Assembly: GCF_008254045.1 (NCBI RefSeq)
Contig: NZ_CP042425.1
Coordinates: 6,262,001-6,326,000, forward strand
Direction: 5' to 3'
Source of the DNA: Limnoglobus roseus
GTDB lineage: Bacteria > Planctomycetota > Planctomycetia > Gemmatales > Gemmataceae
DNA length: 64,000 bases
Shown here in pieces: positions 57,421 through 64,000 of this stretch (the first letter of the stretch is position 1; each line of letters starts with the position of its first letter). Made by a program: the position numbers and the translations under genes. The notes beneath the pieces were generated by a model that was given only the letters and a program-made list of their open reading frames with translations, was not told where the DNA came from and made no database searches.

Positions 57421-57450
57421 AAAAAACCGGCGACCAGACGGTCACCGGTT
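57421..57450 (-). terminator. Rho-independent terminator of the DUF1573 gene
   Basis: Minus strand: 11-bp stem with one G-T pair (AACCGGTGACC / GGTCGCCGGTT), 4-base loop, then TTTTTT running to about 57421. 25 bases after the stop at 57475. Confidence 0.82.
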
Positions 57451-57474
57451 CGAAGTTTTGCATCCATCGAAGAG

Positions 57475-58458
57475 TTACTTGACGACCTTCGCCGTGAACG
57501 GGATCGTCACCTTCGGCATTTCCTTGTGGTCGGTCAGGACTTCGAAGCTGCGGTTGAGATCGCCGGCCTTGGTCGGCTTGATCGCGAACAGAAGCGTGTG
57601 AAGGGCCCGCGATTCACTCGACTCGGACTTCACGGCGACCTCATCATCGCCACCTTTCACTTCGAGGATTTTGAAGTTCTGGCTGCCCTGCAACATCAGC
57701 TTTGATTCGAGCTTGCTGCCCTCTTTGATTTCGCCGACCTTGACCTCTTCCGGCGTCACGGCGATAGCCGTGGTCACGTTCACCGTGACGGGAACGCGGA
57801 CCTTTTCTAGCCCCACGGCATTCGTCTTCAGGTACAGGTCGGACGTCCAGTTGCCGACGGGGCAGTTTTCGTCGAGGGTGGCGGTGACTTCGAAGGTCAC
57901 TTCACTCGGTTGTCGGCTCAGAAGTTTCGCGGTCCCGGTTACGAACTTACCCGTGCTCGCGACTTCGGTGATGTTCCAGTTGCCGTGATTGAACAGGGTC
58001 ACCTTCATCTTGGCCGACGCGGTCTTGCCCTTCTTGACGTTGCCGATGGCCAGCACTTCGGGCGAAAAAACCAGGTCGTCCCGGGCAATGGATTGAACCT
58101 TCAGCGTGACTTCTTCGAGGTTCGGGCTGAGGAACGGCACGTACACGAGAACCGTCTTCAAGACGTTCGCCATCGGGATGCGGCGGGTGTCCATGTACGC
58201 CGCCACGGCCGTCGATTCGTCGGGGGCCAACTCACTCTTCAAGACGCTCGCCGAAACGCAGCCGCAGGACACGCGAGCGGTGCCGAGTGTCACCTTGCTC
58301 TTGCTCGTGTTCTTGATGATGAAGTAGTGCGTCAGGATCGGGCCGCGTGGCGTCGGTCCGAAGTCGACTTCGGACTCGGAAAAGTAATCCTTCGCGCCCG
58401 CGTTGGCGTTCAGCGCCGCCCCCACAAACAACATCAGCCCGAAAAGAAGTCGTCGCAT
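57475..58458 (-). CDS. Secreted DUF1573 family protein
   Basis: 327 residues: signal peptide (RRLLFGLMLFVGAALNANA) then a DUF1573 immunoglobulin-like unit with VDFGPTPRGPILTHYFIIKN and the ARVSCGCVSASVL motif. Further beta-rich repeats (VFSPEVLAIGNVKKGKTA, TPEEVKVGEIKEGSKLES) follow the ASPM/SPD-2/Hydin-like pattern. DUF1573 proteins are common in planctomycetes and Bacteroidetes and likely form surface or periplasmic scaffolds. ATG at 58458 with GGGGGTT upstream; the frame extends further by 17 residues without a start signal. Monocistronic with terminator. Confidence 0.88.
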   Translation of the reverse strand: MRRLLFGLMLFVGAALNANAGAKDYFSESEVDFGPTPRGPILTHYFIIKNTSKSKVTLGTARVSCGCVSASVLKSELAPDESTAVAAYMDTRRIPMANVLKTVLVYVPFLSPNLEEVTLKVQSIARDDLVFSPEVLAIGNVKKGKTASAKMKVTLFNHGNWNITEVASTGKFVTGTAKLLSRQPSEVTFEVTATLDENCPVGNWTSDLYLKTNAVGLEKVRVPVTVNVTTAIAVTPEEVKVGEIKEGSKLESKLMLQGSQNFKILEVKGGDDEVAVKSESSESRALHTLLFAIKPTKAGDLNRSFEVLTDHKEMPKVTIPFTAKVVK

Positions 58459-58662
58459 GGTAATTAACCCCCAGGTGGTGTTCAGTTTTCCCCAGACCGA
58501 ACGCCCCAATCCACAAAATATCTGGTCAGGACCGTTCCCAGCATCTCAGTTTCTCATTTCCCGACTCACTTTTTAGAGTGGGCCGGGCCGCAGATCGGCC
58601 ACGTTCGACAGCACCCTCGCCCGCGGCACAGGTGTCACTCATCCCATCCGTTCTGCGTGTCG

Positions 58663-59394
58663 TTACCGGTGGGCGAGGACGGCGGCCCAAACTTGCGCGG
58701 CTCCGGCGGCCTTCAACGCCCGAGCGGCCTCGTGACAGGTAGCCCCCGTCGTCAGGACATCGTCAACTAGCATAACCCGCCGATCCTTCACCTGGCACCG
58801 GCGAGTCACCTGAAACGCATTTTTCAGATTCTCCCTCCTCATGGCCGGCGATTGGGTGAACTGTTTGGGCGTGCGGCGTGTCCGCTTGAGCCAATTGTCA
58901 TGACAGGGCGTGTTCAGAACGTCCGCCATCGAGTGTGCAATCGCACTTGGCTGACTGTACCCCCGGACGATTCGTCGGGACCAGTGGAGCGGAATCGGTA
59001 TGAGAACGTCGATGGCGAGGAACAAGAACTTTTCGCGGTCCCTCCCAGCCCAGATCGACCCGAGCGTCTCGGCCAAAATTTCACCCGATTGATCTTTCAT
59101 GGAAATGATGGCCTCGCGGAGCGGGCCATCGTAACTGCCAAGCCGCATAGCTCCTTCGAATTGGAATCGTTCCGTGCGGCACTTGTCACAGCCGTCTTCG
59201 GCTGCAACATGTGGGCCAATCGTACTGCAACAGCGGCGGCACGTGGGCACGGAATCATTGATAATGGACCGTTCGCAGGAGGTGCAGAGAGAGTGAGACG
59301 TCTGCCGATCAAAGGGACTGCTACAAAGTAGACACGTCGGGGGGTAAACCAGGCGATCCAGCCCGCGGAAGATTTCGTGAAGGCTCGAAAACAT
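58663..59394 (-). CDS. ComF family phosphoribosyltransferase-like protein
   Basis: 243 residues. N-terminal zinc-binding cysteine clusters (PPTCLLCSSPF, LCTSCERSI, TCRRCCSTI, CDKCRTE), a middle segment (DVLIPIPLHWSRRIVRGYSQ) and the phosphoribosyltransferase PRPP loop VMLVDDVLTTGATCHEAARA. ComF proteins take part in natural DNA uptake in transformable bacteria; the exact step is unsettled. ATG at 59394 with GAGGTGG 5 to 8 bases before is chosen over GTG at 59403. First of several genes on the minus strand but not clearly in an operon with the kinase, which lies 50 bases upstream. Confidence 0.93.
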   Translation of the reverse strand: MFSSLHEIFRGLDRLVYPPTCLLCSSPFDRQTSHSLCTSCERSIINDSVPTCRRCCSTIGPHVAAEDGCDKCRTERFQFEGAMRLGSYDGPLREAIISMKDQSGEILAETLGSIWAGRDREKFLFLAIDVLIPIPLHWSRRIVRGYSQPSAIAHSMADVLNTPCHDNWLKRTRRTPKQFTQSPAMRRENLKNAFQVTRRCQVKDRRVMLVDDVLTTGATCHEAARALKAAGAAQVWAAVLAHR

Positions 59395-59444
59395 GCGTTC
59401 CACCTCGCCCGTATCGCGAAGTGTATGAAGGGATCAGAGATACT

Positions 59445-61076
59445 TTAAGCGAGTTTGCGGGCGTTGGGGAGACTGGTTCCCACCGTTGGGAAGGTCAGTT
59501 CAAAGCGTGTTACGCCTTCTAGGGCGTGTTGATAACTCAGTTCGCCGCCGTTGATGTTTGCCAAACGCCAAGCGGTAGCCAAGCCGAGACCCCGCCCCCG
59601 CCCTGCCGACCGGCCGGAATAAAACGGGTCGAAGAGGTGCGGCACGGCCGCCTCGCTCGGACCCGGCCCGGTGTCCTCGATCCCAACCACGACTTGGCCG
59701 GCGAGCGTGTGGTAGCGTATGCCAATCTCCCCGCCGGGCGGGACGGCATCAATCGCGTTCTGTAGCACCGCGTGCAATGCCTTCCGCACTTGTCCAAGAT
59801 CGAAGAAGCACGTCGCGGATTCCCCTGGAGTTTCGCACGTCAGGCGGATGCCTTTCACGGAGGCTTGAGGTTGGAAGTCGGCGACCGTGATGGCAATGAA
59901 CTCCGAAAGGTCCACGGCCGAGCGGTTCGGGGCCGCTGGCCGGGCGTACTGCATCAGTTCGCGGACGATGTCACTGATCCGCGTGGACTGGCGGATGATG
60001 GAGTCGAGTGCCTTCCGCCGGTCGTCGTCGGTCTCGTTCTTTTTCAACCGCTGTGCGTTGCCCGAAATCACCGCGAGAGGATTGTTGATCTCGTGACCCG
60101 CCCCCGCGGCCAGTTCCGCCAGACCGGAAAGCTTGGCATCCCGCACGGCAATTTCAAACCCGTCGCGCAGGTCGGCCAGCAAGCGATAGAGACGATCAAC
60201 CTCTTGTTCCGCCCCGCGTAAGCGATTCTCCTGCCCGGCACGCCGGGCGCGGGCGGTCGCTCGCAAGAGTTGCGGGAGGAGCCGAATCGTCCGCGGGTCT
60301 TCACCCGAAGCGGAGGAATTGCGGTCTGAAACGACCGGCACGGCCTTTTGTTGGTTCGCCGAAGGAGTCTTCAGCCAACCCGCGCCGACATTTTGCGAAT
60401 CCAGCTTTTCGACGGCCGCCCGCAGGATGCGCGTCATGTCGGGGTCGGCCCCGCACCGCACCGCATCCGCCACGCTCAGGGAGAGCGTTGTGATGCACGC
60501 GCTCACCCAGGCCGGCAACCGCCACTTCGCGCAGAGGCGGCGGACAATTTCTTCTTGTGAGAGGCCCCACGTCGCCCGCTGAACGGAATACGGCTCCTTC
60601 AGGAACCGCGAATCGCGACCGCAAGCCTCCACGGCCGCCGGGTCCATCGTCGCGACTGCCCACCAACCGAGCGGGGCAATCAAGCCAACGGCCGCCGCCG
60701 CGTCCGGCGAAACGGTCCCATCGGCTTCGGCCAATTCGCGGGCCACACGGGCGAGTTGAATCGAAACGGAACGGACTTGTTGGCCGACCGGATGTGTCGG
60801 GTTCAACCAATGTCGGGTGTGACTTTCGAGTAACTTCGAAGCCGCCTCTGCGACAACGGATTCTCGCAAGGACGCGAACGTAAAGCCGTCGAGCGTGGCG
60901 GCCGAACGGGCGTAGCGCAAGGCAAGAAGAACCAGCCCGACATCGTTCGAGAGTTCTGTGAGCGGTGCCGGTTCGGACGTGAGTTGGATCAGTGCATCGG
61001 CCGACGGACAAAGCCACGGCAACCTTGCCGCCGCTTCACCGACCAGTTCCTGGTCTTGCCGTTGCACTCCATGCAT
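59445..61076 (-). CDS. Sensor histidine kinase with HDOD-like N-terminal domain
   Basis: 543 residues, no transmembrane segment. N-terminal 240 residues look HDOD-like (ADALIQLTSEPAPLTELSND, GLIAPLGWWAVATM), followed by an Arg/Glu-rich helix (LRATARARRAGQENRLRGAE), then the kinase core: H-box AGHEINNPLAVISGNAQRL (His about 327), N-box LHAVLQNAIDAVP, G1 GIEDTGPGPSEAAV, F-box FDPFYSG and G2 GRGRGLGLATA. Soluble, so it senses a cytosolic signal. The response regulator gene 81 bases upstream on the same strand (61158-61739) is its probable partner. Confidence 0.9.
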   Translation of the reverse strand: MHGVQRQDQELVGEAAARLPWLCPSADALIQLTSEPAPLTELSNDVGLVLLALRYARSAATLDGFTFASLRESVVAEAASKLLESHTRHWLNPTHPVGQQVRSVSIQLARVARELAEADGTVSPDAAAAVGLIAPLGWWAVATMDPAAVEACGRDSRFLKEPYSVQRATWGLSQEEIVRRLCAKWRLPAWVSACITTLSLSVADAVRCGADPDMTRILRAAVEKLDSQNVGAGWLKTPSANQQKAVPVVSDRNSSASGEDPRTIRLLPQLLRATARARRAGQENRLRGAEQEVDRLYRLLADLRDGFEIAVRDAKLSGLAELAAGAGHEINNPLAVISGNAQRLKKNETDDDRRKALDSIIRQSTRISDIVRELMQYARPAAPNRSAVDLSEFIAITVADFQPQASVKGIRLTCETPGESATCFFDLGQVRKALHAVLQNAIDAVPPGGEIGIRYHTLAGQVVVGIEDTGPGPSEAAVPHLFDPFYSGRSAGRGRGLGLATAWRLANINGGELSYQHALEGVTRFELTFPTVGTSLPNARKLA

Positions 61077-61157
61077 GAGAGAAGCACCTAAGCTCGAACC
61101 CGTTCGACGGAACCCAAGTTTGGATTCCCAACGAACGGGTTCGGGAACCGAGCCAAA

Positions 61158-61739
61158 TTAAACAACCGTCGGGGCTTCCATTTCCAGTTGAACGCACATC
61201 CGCTCGATCAGCACGTCGATGTCGAACGGCTTCTGCACGAAGTCGTCGGCACCGGCCAACTTCAACTCTTGGATGCGGTCTTCCATCACCTCGCCGCTGA
61301 TGCAGATAATGCGGACTTCTTCGAGGTTCTGGTCGGCCCGCACGCGGTGACAGACTTCCTTGCCGTTGATGTCCGGCAGGTTCACGTCCAGCACGATCAG
61401 GTCCGGGCGGTACTCCTTGACCATCATCCCGGCGTCGAAGCCGTTGGCGGCGACCTTCACTTCGAACCGGCCGTCGTCCAGCAGGCCGTGGGTGATGATG
61501 TCAACGATTTCCGGCTCGTCGTCCACCACCAGCACCTTCCGCTTGCCGCTTTCCAGCGCGTCGGTCGGGATTTGATTGTCCTTCATGAACTTGTACAGGG
61601 CTTCACGGGGGATCCGGCGGAATTTCGATCCCGGAACCCGAAAGCCTTTCAGTTGCCCATTGTCGAAGCAACGGATGATCGTTTGCTGGCTGACCTTACA
61701 GATCTTCGCCGCTTCGCCGGTCGTGAACACCGTCTTCAT
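61158..61739 (-). CDS. Response regulator with N-terminal excisionase/MerR-like HTH and C-terminal receiver
   Basis: 193 residues with an inverted layout: an N-terminal helix-turn-helix of the MerR/excisionase type (FTTGEAAKICKVSQQTIIRC, then FRVPGSKFRRIPREALYKFM, residues 5-52), a short linker, and a receiver (about 67-187) with acidic pair VVDDEPE (73-74), phospho-acceptor Asp118 (IVLDVNLPDING), Ser148 and Lys170 (FVQKPFD). Most response regulators have the receiver first. It is transcribed with the histidine kinase downstream. A strong promoter and an inverted repeat lie about 200-270 bases upstream. Likely a DNA-binding regulator. Confidence 0.92.
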   Translation of the reverse strand: MKTVFTTGEAAKICKVSQQTIIRCFDNGQLKGFRVPGSKFRRIPREALYKFMKDNQIPTDALESGKRKVLVVDDEPEIVDIITHGLLDDGRFEVKVAANGFDAGMMVKEYRPDLIVLDVNLPDINGKEVCHRVRADQNLEEVRIICISGEVMEDRIQELKLAGADDFVQKPFDIDVLIERMCVQLEMEAPTVV

Positions 61740-61939
61740 ACGTCGTCCACCCTGCCGGCTCCGGCCGGCTCGCGTGTGTTTGGTTCGTTCGACTCAACCC
61801 ACCACGAGTCGGCGACCGAACCTGGAAACCATCCGTGGGAACCAAAACCGATTCCCTGGCGAGCGCCCGCAAGTTCCAGCGGACGTTCAGCGCAGGAGGG
61901 GGATTACGGGGTCAGGACTGCGCTAGGGGTTTGACTAAC
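61740..61939. other. Leader of the response-regulator/kinase operon
   Basis: Transcribed leader of about 235 bases if the promoter at 61982-62009 is used; no gene or recognised riboswitch in it. Confidence 0.4.
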
Positions 61940-61969
61940 TTGAACAGACACGGGAAGTCTGTTATTCAA
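61940..61969. repeat. Inverted repeat just downstream of the promoter
   Basis: Core AACAGAC (61943-61949) and GTCTGTT (61957-61963) pair exactly; the outer TTG/CAA ends extend it with a 2-base bulge. About +6 to +36 relative to the predicted transcription start, a place typical for an operator or leader hairpin. Confidence 0.55.
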
Positions 61970-61981
61970 ACCGCCGCAGGG

Positions 61982-62009
61982 AATATAACCGGCAATCCTT
62001 GCCTGTCAA
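61982..62009 (-). promoter_or_regulatory. Near-consensus sigma-70 promoter for the response regulator/kinase genes
   Basis: Minus strand TTGACA (62009-62004), 16-base spacer, TATATT (61987-61982). The best -35/-10 match in the window; transcription would start near 61975 and run into the gene at 61739. Confidence 0.7.
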
Positions 62010-62359
62010 CGCGACTCGACCTGGTCAACTCGCCTTAACTGGTTTTCGGGACTAGGCTTAGTGAGCACAATCCGAAGCAATTGCCGACACTCCACAGCTT
62101 CGCCAATCCATTCCACTCGTCCCGCTTGCCCTCCTTGGCCATTCTAACTGCGGCGTGGGGTGATGTTGAAGATCGGAAGAGGTACAAAACACCCAATCGC
62201 TAAAGTCGGCATATTCTGCCATCTTTACCAAGTTGGAGTACAGTCAATTCTTCCCATTTTCTCGAAACACCTTTGACCTCGTCGAGAAGGCCGACGGTGT
62301 CAGGTAAATCGTCGCAACGGACGACGGCTTACCCAACCGCCGGAGGGGCGTATACCCAC
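62010..62359. other. Intergenic stretch between the promoter and mnmG
   Basis: About 350 bases of lower GC; open frames are short and none is supported. No tRNA or strong hairpin was recognised. Confidence 0.45.
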
Positions 62360-64000
62360 TCATTCCAAATAAAACAACAGCACTGCCAGGTCTGCCGGGG
62401 TGATGCCACTGACGCGGCTTGCTTGCCCGATGTTGGCGGGCCGAACGCGGTTCAGTTTCTCTCTCGCCTCGATGCGCATTTGCGGCACGGCCGTGAAGTC
62501 GAAGTGGGCCGGGATACCCTTGTTCTCCAGCTTGCGGAATCGCTCGACCTCCGTGGATTGTCGGTCGATGTAGCCGCTGTACTTCGCTTCCAACACGACT
62601 TGCTCGACCACATCGGGACGACCATCCCAGGCTCGCAGTGCCGGAGATCGTTCGCAAAGTTGTTCCCACGATACTTCGGTTCGTCGCAGCCACGTGGCGA
62701 GATTATCGCCCTCAGACTTCGTGGTCTTCAAGAACTGCTGGAGTTCCGCAATCCCCTGCTCTTTCGCTTGCAACCGCTGCCACGCCTCCTCGCCTACGCT
62801 CCCGACCCTACGACCCGCAGGCGAAAGTCGCCGATCAGCGTTGTCGTGCCGCAACAGCAAGCGGTACTCGGCCCGTGACGTGAACATTCGGTACGGCTCG
62901 TCCACGCCTTTCGTGACGAGGTCGTCGATCAGCACGCCGATGTAGGCCTGACTACGGTCGAGAACGAGCGGTGCTTCGCCCTTGCACTTCAGGGCGGCAT
63001 TCAGGCCCGCCATCAGCCCTTGTGCGGCGGCTTCCTCGTAGCCGGTCGTGCCGTTAATCTGACCCGCGAAGTAAAGCCCAGCGACCGGCTTCGTTTCCAG
63101 TGTCGGGTGCAACTGCGTCGGCGGGGCGTAGTCGTACTCGACTGCGTACCCCCACCGCATCACCTCGGCGTTCTCCAACCCCGGAATGAGCTTCAGCATC
63201 CCCTGCTGCACGTCCTTCGGCAGACTCGTGCTGATGCCGTTGCAGTAATACTCGCGGGTGTTCAGCCCTTCGGGTTCGAGGAAAATCTGGTGCGAGTCCT
63301 TCGCGGCGAATCGCACCACCTTATCCTCAATGCTCGGACAGTACCGCGGCCCCGACGACTTGATCTGCCCGCTGTACATCGGTGCCCGTTCCAGGTTCGC
63401 CCGGATGAGTTCGTGGACGCGCTCGTTCGTCTCGGTGATGTGACAGACCATCTGCGGAACCGTGATCGCATCGGTGCCAAAACTGAACGGTCGGGGAACC
63501 GTATCACCGGCCGAGACGGCGAGGTTTGAGAAGTCGATCGTCCGCCCGTTCAGGCGGCAAGGCGTGCCGGTCTTGAACCGGGCGAGTTCGAAGCCGGCGG
63601 CCGCGAGGCTGTCACTCATCGCCTCGGCCGAATTGTCCCCCGCCCGGCCGCCCGTCGTCTTGGCTTCGCCCGTGTGCATGAGCGCCTTGAGGAACGTCCC
63701 GGTCGTCAGGATGACGGCCGAGGCGAGGTAGCGGGTGTTGCCACGGGCCACGACCCCGGCGACTTTCAGGGTTGCGAGCGTGCCACTGTCCTTATGCGGT
63801 TCGAGCAACAACCCCTCGACGAGTTCCTGACGGAGCGTCAGATTCTCCTGGTCCTCCACCCACTTCTTCATCGTGAACTGATAAAGCTTCTTGTCGCACT
63901 GCGCCCGTGGCGAGTGCATGGCCGGACCTTTCGAGGCGTTGAGCATCTTGAACATGATGCCCGACTCGTCGGTGCAGCGGCCCATGACGCCGCCGAGCGC
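62360..64000 (-). CDS. mnmG: tRNA uridine-5-carboxymethylaminomethyl modification enzyme MnmG (5' end outside window)
   Basis: MnmG/GidA, the FAD enzyme that with MnmE builds cmnm5U at wobble position 34 of tRNA. The window holds about 547 codons; the N-terminal dinucleotide-binding part is beyond base 64000 and the visible chain starts [15 protein letters not shown]. Landmarks: [93 protein letters not shown] and the C-terminal helical region [20 protein letters not shown]. No frameshift seen. Confidence 0.97.
   Translation of the reverse strand, partial: ALGGVMGRCTDESGIMFKMLNASKGPAMHSPRAQCDKKLYQFTMKKWVEDQENLTLRQELVEGLLLEPHKDSGTLATLKVAGVVARGNTRYLASAVILTTGTFLKALMHTGEAKTTGGRAGDNSAEAMSDSLAAAGFELARFKTGTPCRLNGRTIDFSNLAVSAGDTVPRPFSFGTDAITVPQMVCHITETNERVHELIRANLERAPMYSGQIKSSGPRYCPSIEDKVVRFAAKDSHQIFLEPEGLNTREYYCNGISTSLPKDVQQGMLKLIPGLENAEVMRWGYAVEYDYAPPTQLHPTLETKPVAGLYFAGQINGTTGYEEAAAQGLMAGLNAALKCKGEAPLVLDRSQAYIGVLIDDLVTKGVDEPYRMFTSRAEYRLLLRHDNADRRLSPAGRRVGSVGEEAWQRLQAKEQGIAELQQFLKTTKSEGDNLATWLRRTEVSWEQLCERSPALRAWDGRPDVVEQVVLEAKYSGYIDRQSTEVERFRKLENKGIPAHFDFTAVPQMRIEAREKLNRVRPANIGQASRVSGITPADLAVLLFYLE

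Overview
The window is high-GC DNA that looks like a chromosome segment of a Gemmataceae-type planctomycete. The pointers are lineage-flavoured families rather than rRNA: a VIT/VWA protein, DUF1573 and DUF4337 proteins, a small Gemmata-type family opening MTEAEW with a shared C-terminal block, an esterase with a C-terminal leucine-rich repeat, an ELLEGREVPS N-terminus on a large surface protein, and one giant UvrA polypeptide. BamA, an RND pump and lipoprotein signals indicate a diderm envelope. No rRNA, tRNA, CRISPR array or prophage was seen.

Layout. 1-9.2 kb: ABC ATPase (cut by the window edge), lipoprotein cyclophilin, RND pump plus adaptor, a stress-type glycine-zipper protein and a di-haem peroxidase-like cytochrome. 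9.4-13.3 kb: SelO, small proteins and a primary-like sigma-70 factor. 13.3-15.6 kb: two secreted alpha/beta hydrolases. 15.8-22.6 kb is accessory and rearranged: two metallopeptidase-like proteins (HESCH and HELAH), three intact stand-alone receivers plus one truncated receiver, a 425-bp identical duplication, a perfect 20-bp hairpin at a breakpoint, a decayed IS5-type transposase, a GNAT and a Gemmata-type family protein. 22.8-29 kb: hypothetical proteins, thiC under a TPP riboswitch, a YegP-like protein and the VIT/VWA protein.

29.2-43.4 kb: a divergent IDH-like protein, Tat-exported SOD, bamA, pyrC, a cyclophilin/FG-GAP surface protein, small membrane proteins, a canonical IDH-family enzyme, and an ECF sigma/anti-sigma pair with a possible autoregulatory promoter. 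43.7-50.5 kb: a single gene for a 2290-residue tandem UvrA (four ATPase sites) ending in a duplicated C-terminal domain. 50.5-58.5 kb: a pseudo-hydrolase lacking the nucleophile serine, a zinc-ribbon membrane protein whose end overlaps the pyruvate carboxylase gene tail to tail, and a DUF1573 protein. 58.7-64 kb: ComF, a histidine kinase, a response regulator with an N-terminal DNA-binding domain, and mnmG cut by the window end.

The strongest candidates for something new are the fused pseudo-dimeric UvrA with its repeated tail, the IDH-like paralogue with replaced active-site motifs, the response-regulator duplication with its hairpin, and the HTH-receiver/kinase pair behind a strong promoter with a downstream inverted repeat. 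All coordinates and motifs were read by eye; no database searches were run.
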